Assembly: GCA_902595145.1 (NCBI GenBank)
Contig: CACJOU010000006.1
Location: 18,090 to 82,089, forward strand
Length of the DNA: 64,000 nucleotides
Origin: an uncultured SAR116 cluster alpha proteobacterium
GTDB lineage: Bacteria; Pseudomonadota; Alphaproteobacteria; Puniceispirillales; Marisalimonadaceae
Direction of reading: 5' to 3'
Below the pieces are notes generated by a model, which did not search any database, was not told the origin of the DNA, and saw nothing but the letters and a program-made list of their open reading frames with translations. The position numbers were made by a program, and so were the translations under genes. Shown here piece after piece: positions 63,881-64,000 of this stretch. The stretch's first letter is position 1; each line of letters begins with the position of its first letter.

Positions 63881-64000
63881 ATGATCGAAAAAAATTATGA
63901 TTCAGTTTCTTCCATAAATGAAATTAGTGCATTAGTTCCTATGGTGGTCGAACAAACAAGCCGAGGTGAAAGATCGTATGATATTTATTCTAGACTCTTA
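63881..64000 (+). CDS. clpP: ATP-dependent Clp protease proteolytic subunit, N-terminal part
   Basis: The first 40 codons of ClpP, the serine protease ring of ClpAP/Clp[22 protein letters not shown] is the family's N-terminal signature; the catalytic Ser, His and Asp lie beyond the window. GAGGAG precedes the ATG. The tig-clpP order is typical and suggests clpX follows. Confidence 0.95.
   Translation, partial: MIEKNYDSVSSINEISALVPMVVEQTSRGERSYDIYSRLL

Overview
The window comes from an AT-rich alphaproteobacterium with short intergenic gaps, most like the streamlined free-living marine lineages (SAR11/AEGEAN-169-like habit; the exact clade cannot be fixed from sequence reading alone). The evidence is a glycine-dependent 5-aminolevulinate synthase, the cell-cycle regulator GcrA, a DksA without zinc cysteines, a GAAC-N7-GAAC LexA box in front of recA, a SUF-only Fe-S operon with an Atm1-type exporter, and a type I GlnA with two PII proteins.

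Layout. (1) 1-1055 is the 3' part of glmS. (2) 1056-9082 is an accessory island directly behind glmS. It holds five short sites (1038, 3110, 4331, 5875, 6839) that repeat the last codons of glmS (Thr-Val-Glu-stop in frame), all in glmS orientation. Decayed recombinase-like reading frames flank several of them, pointing into the modules. Between the sites sit small cargo genes: lipoproteins, secreted proteins, one-span peptides, a MORN protein, a lyase-like lipoprotein and a flavin-oxidase-like protein. I read this as tandem insertions at the glmS end; it is the best candidate here for an undescribed system. (3) 9083-12181 holds a photolyase-like protein with an apparently permuted domain order, a DUF3429 membrane protein and two methyltransferase-like proteins. 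(4) 12178-21902 holds lptD, a GlcD-like flavoenzyme, a CysQ-TsaC/Sua5 fusion, an AlkA-like glycosylase, a cytochrome b561, a GlcG/HbpS protein, trhO, an ArsC-like reductase and a molybdopterin-binding protein. (5) 22038-30610 runs tRNA-Ala, rpmF, hspQ and then the suf cluster (Rrf2 regulator, sufB, C, D, S, DUF59, sufA) ending in an Atm1-like exporter. (6) 30613-35714 holds nadK, kdsD and the queuosine set queA-tgt-queG. (7) 35720-42364 holds amtB-glnK, a signal-less binding protein, an EamA permease, tRNA-Gly, hemH, hemA and dksA. (8) 42397-52902 holds SOS-controlled recA, alaS, an aminotransferase, an unrecognised conserved protein, a LOG protein, a LysM protein, a CDP-alcohol transferase, msrB, an AroE-like protein and gcrA. 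(9) 52914-64000 holds pepN, a DEAD-box helicase, parE, glnB-glnA, an aminotransferase, tRNA-His, tRNA-Leu, tig and the start of clpP.

How it fits together: outside the island this is core housekeeping (Fe-S assembly and export, haem, nitrogen sensing and assimilation, queuosine, DNA repair, envelope assembly). The island looks like a turnover zone of small envelope-directed genes anchored to glmS.
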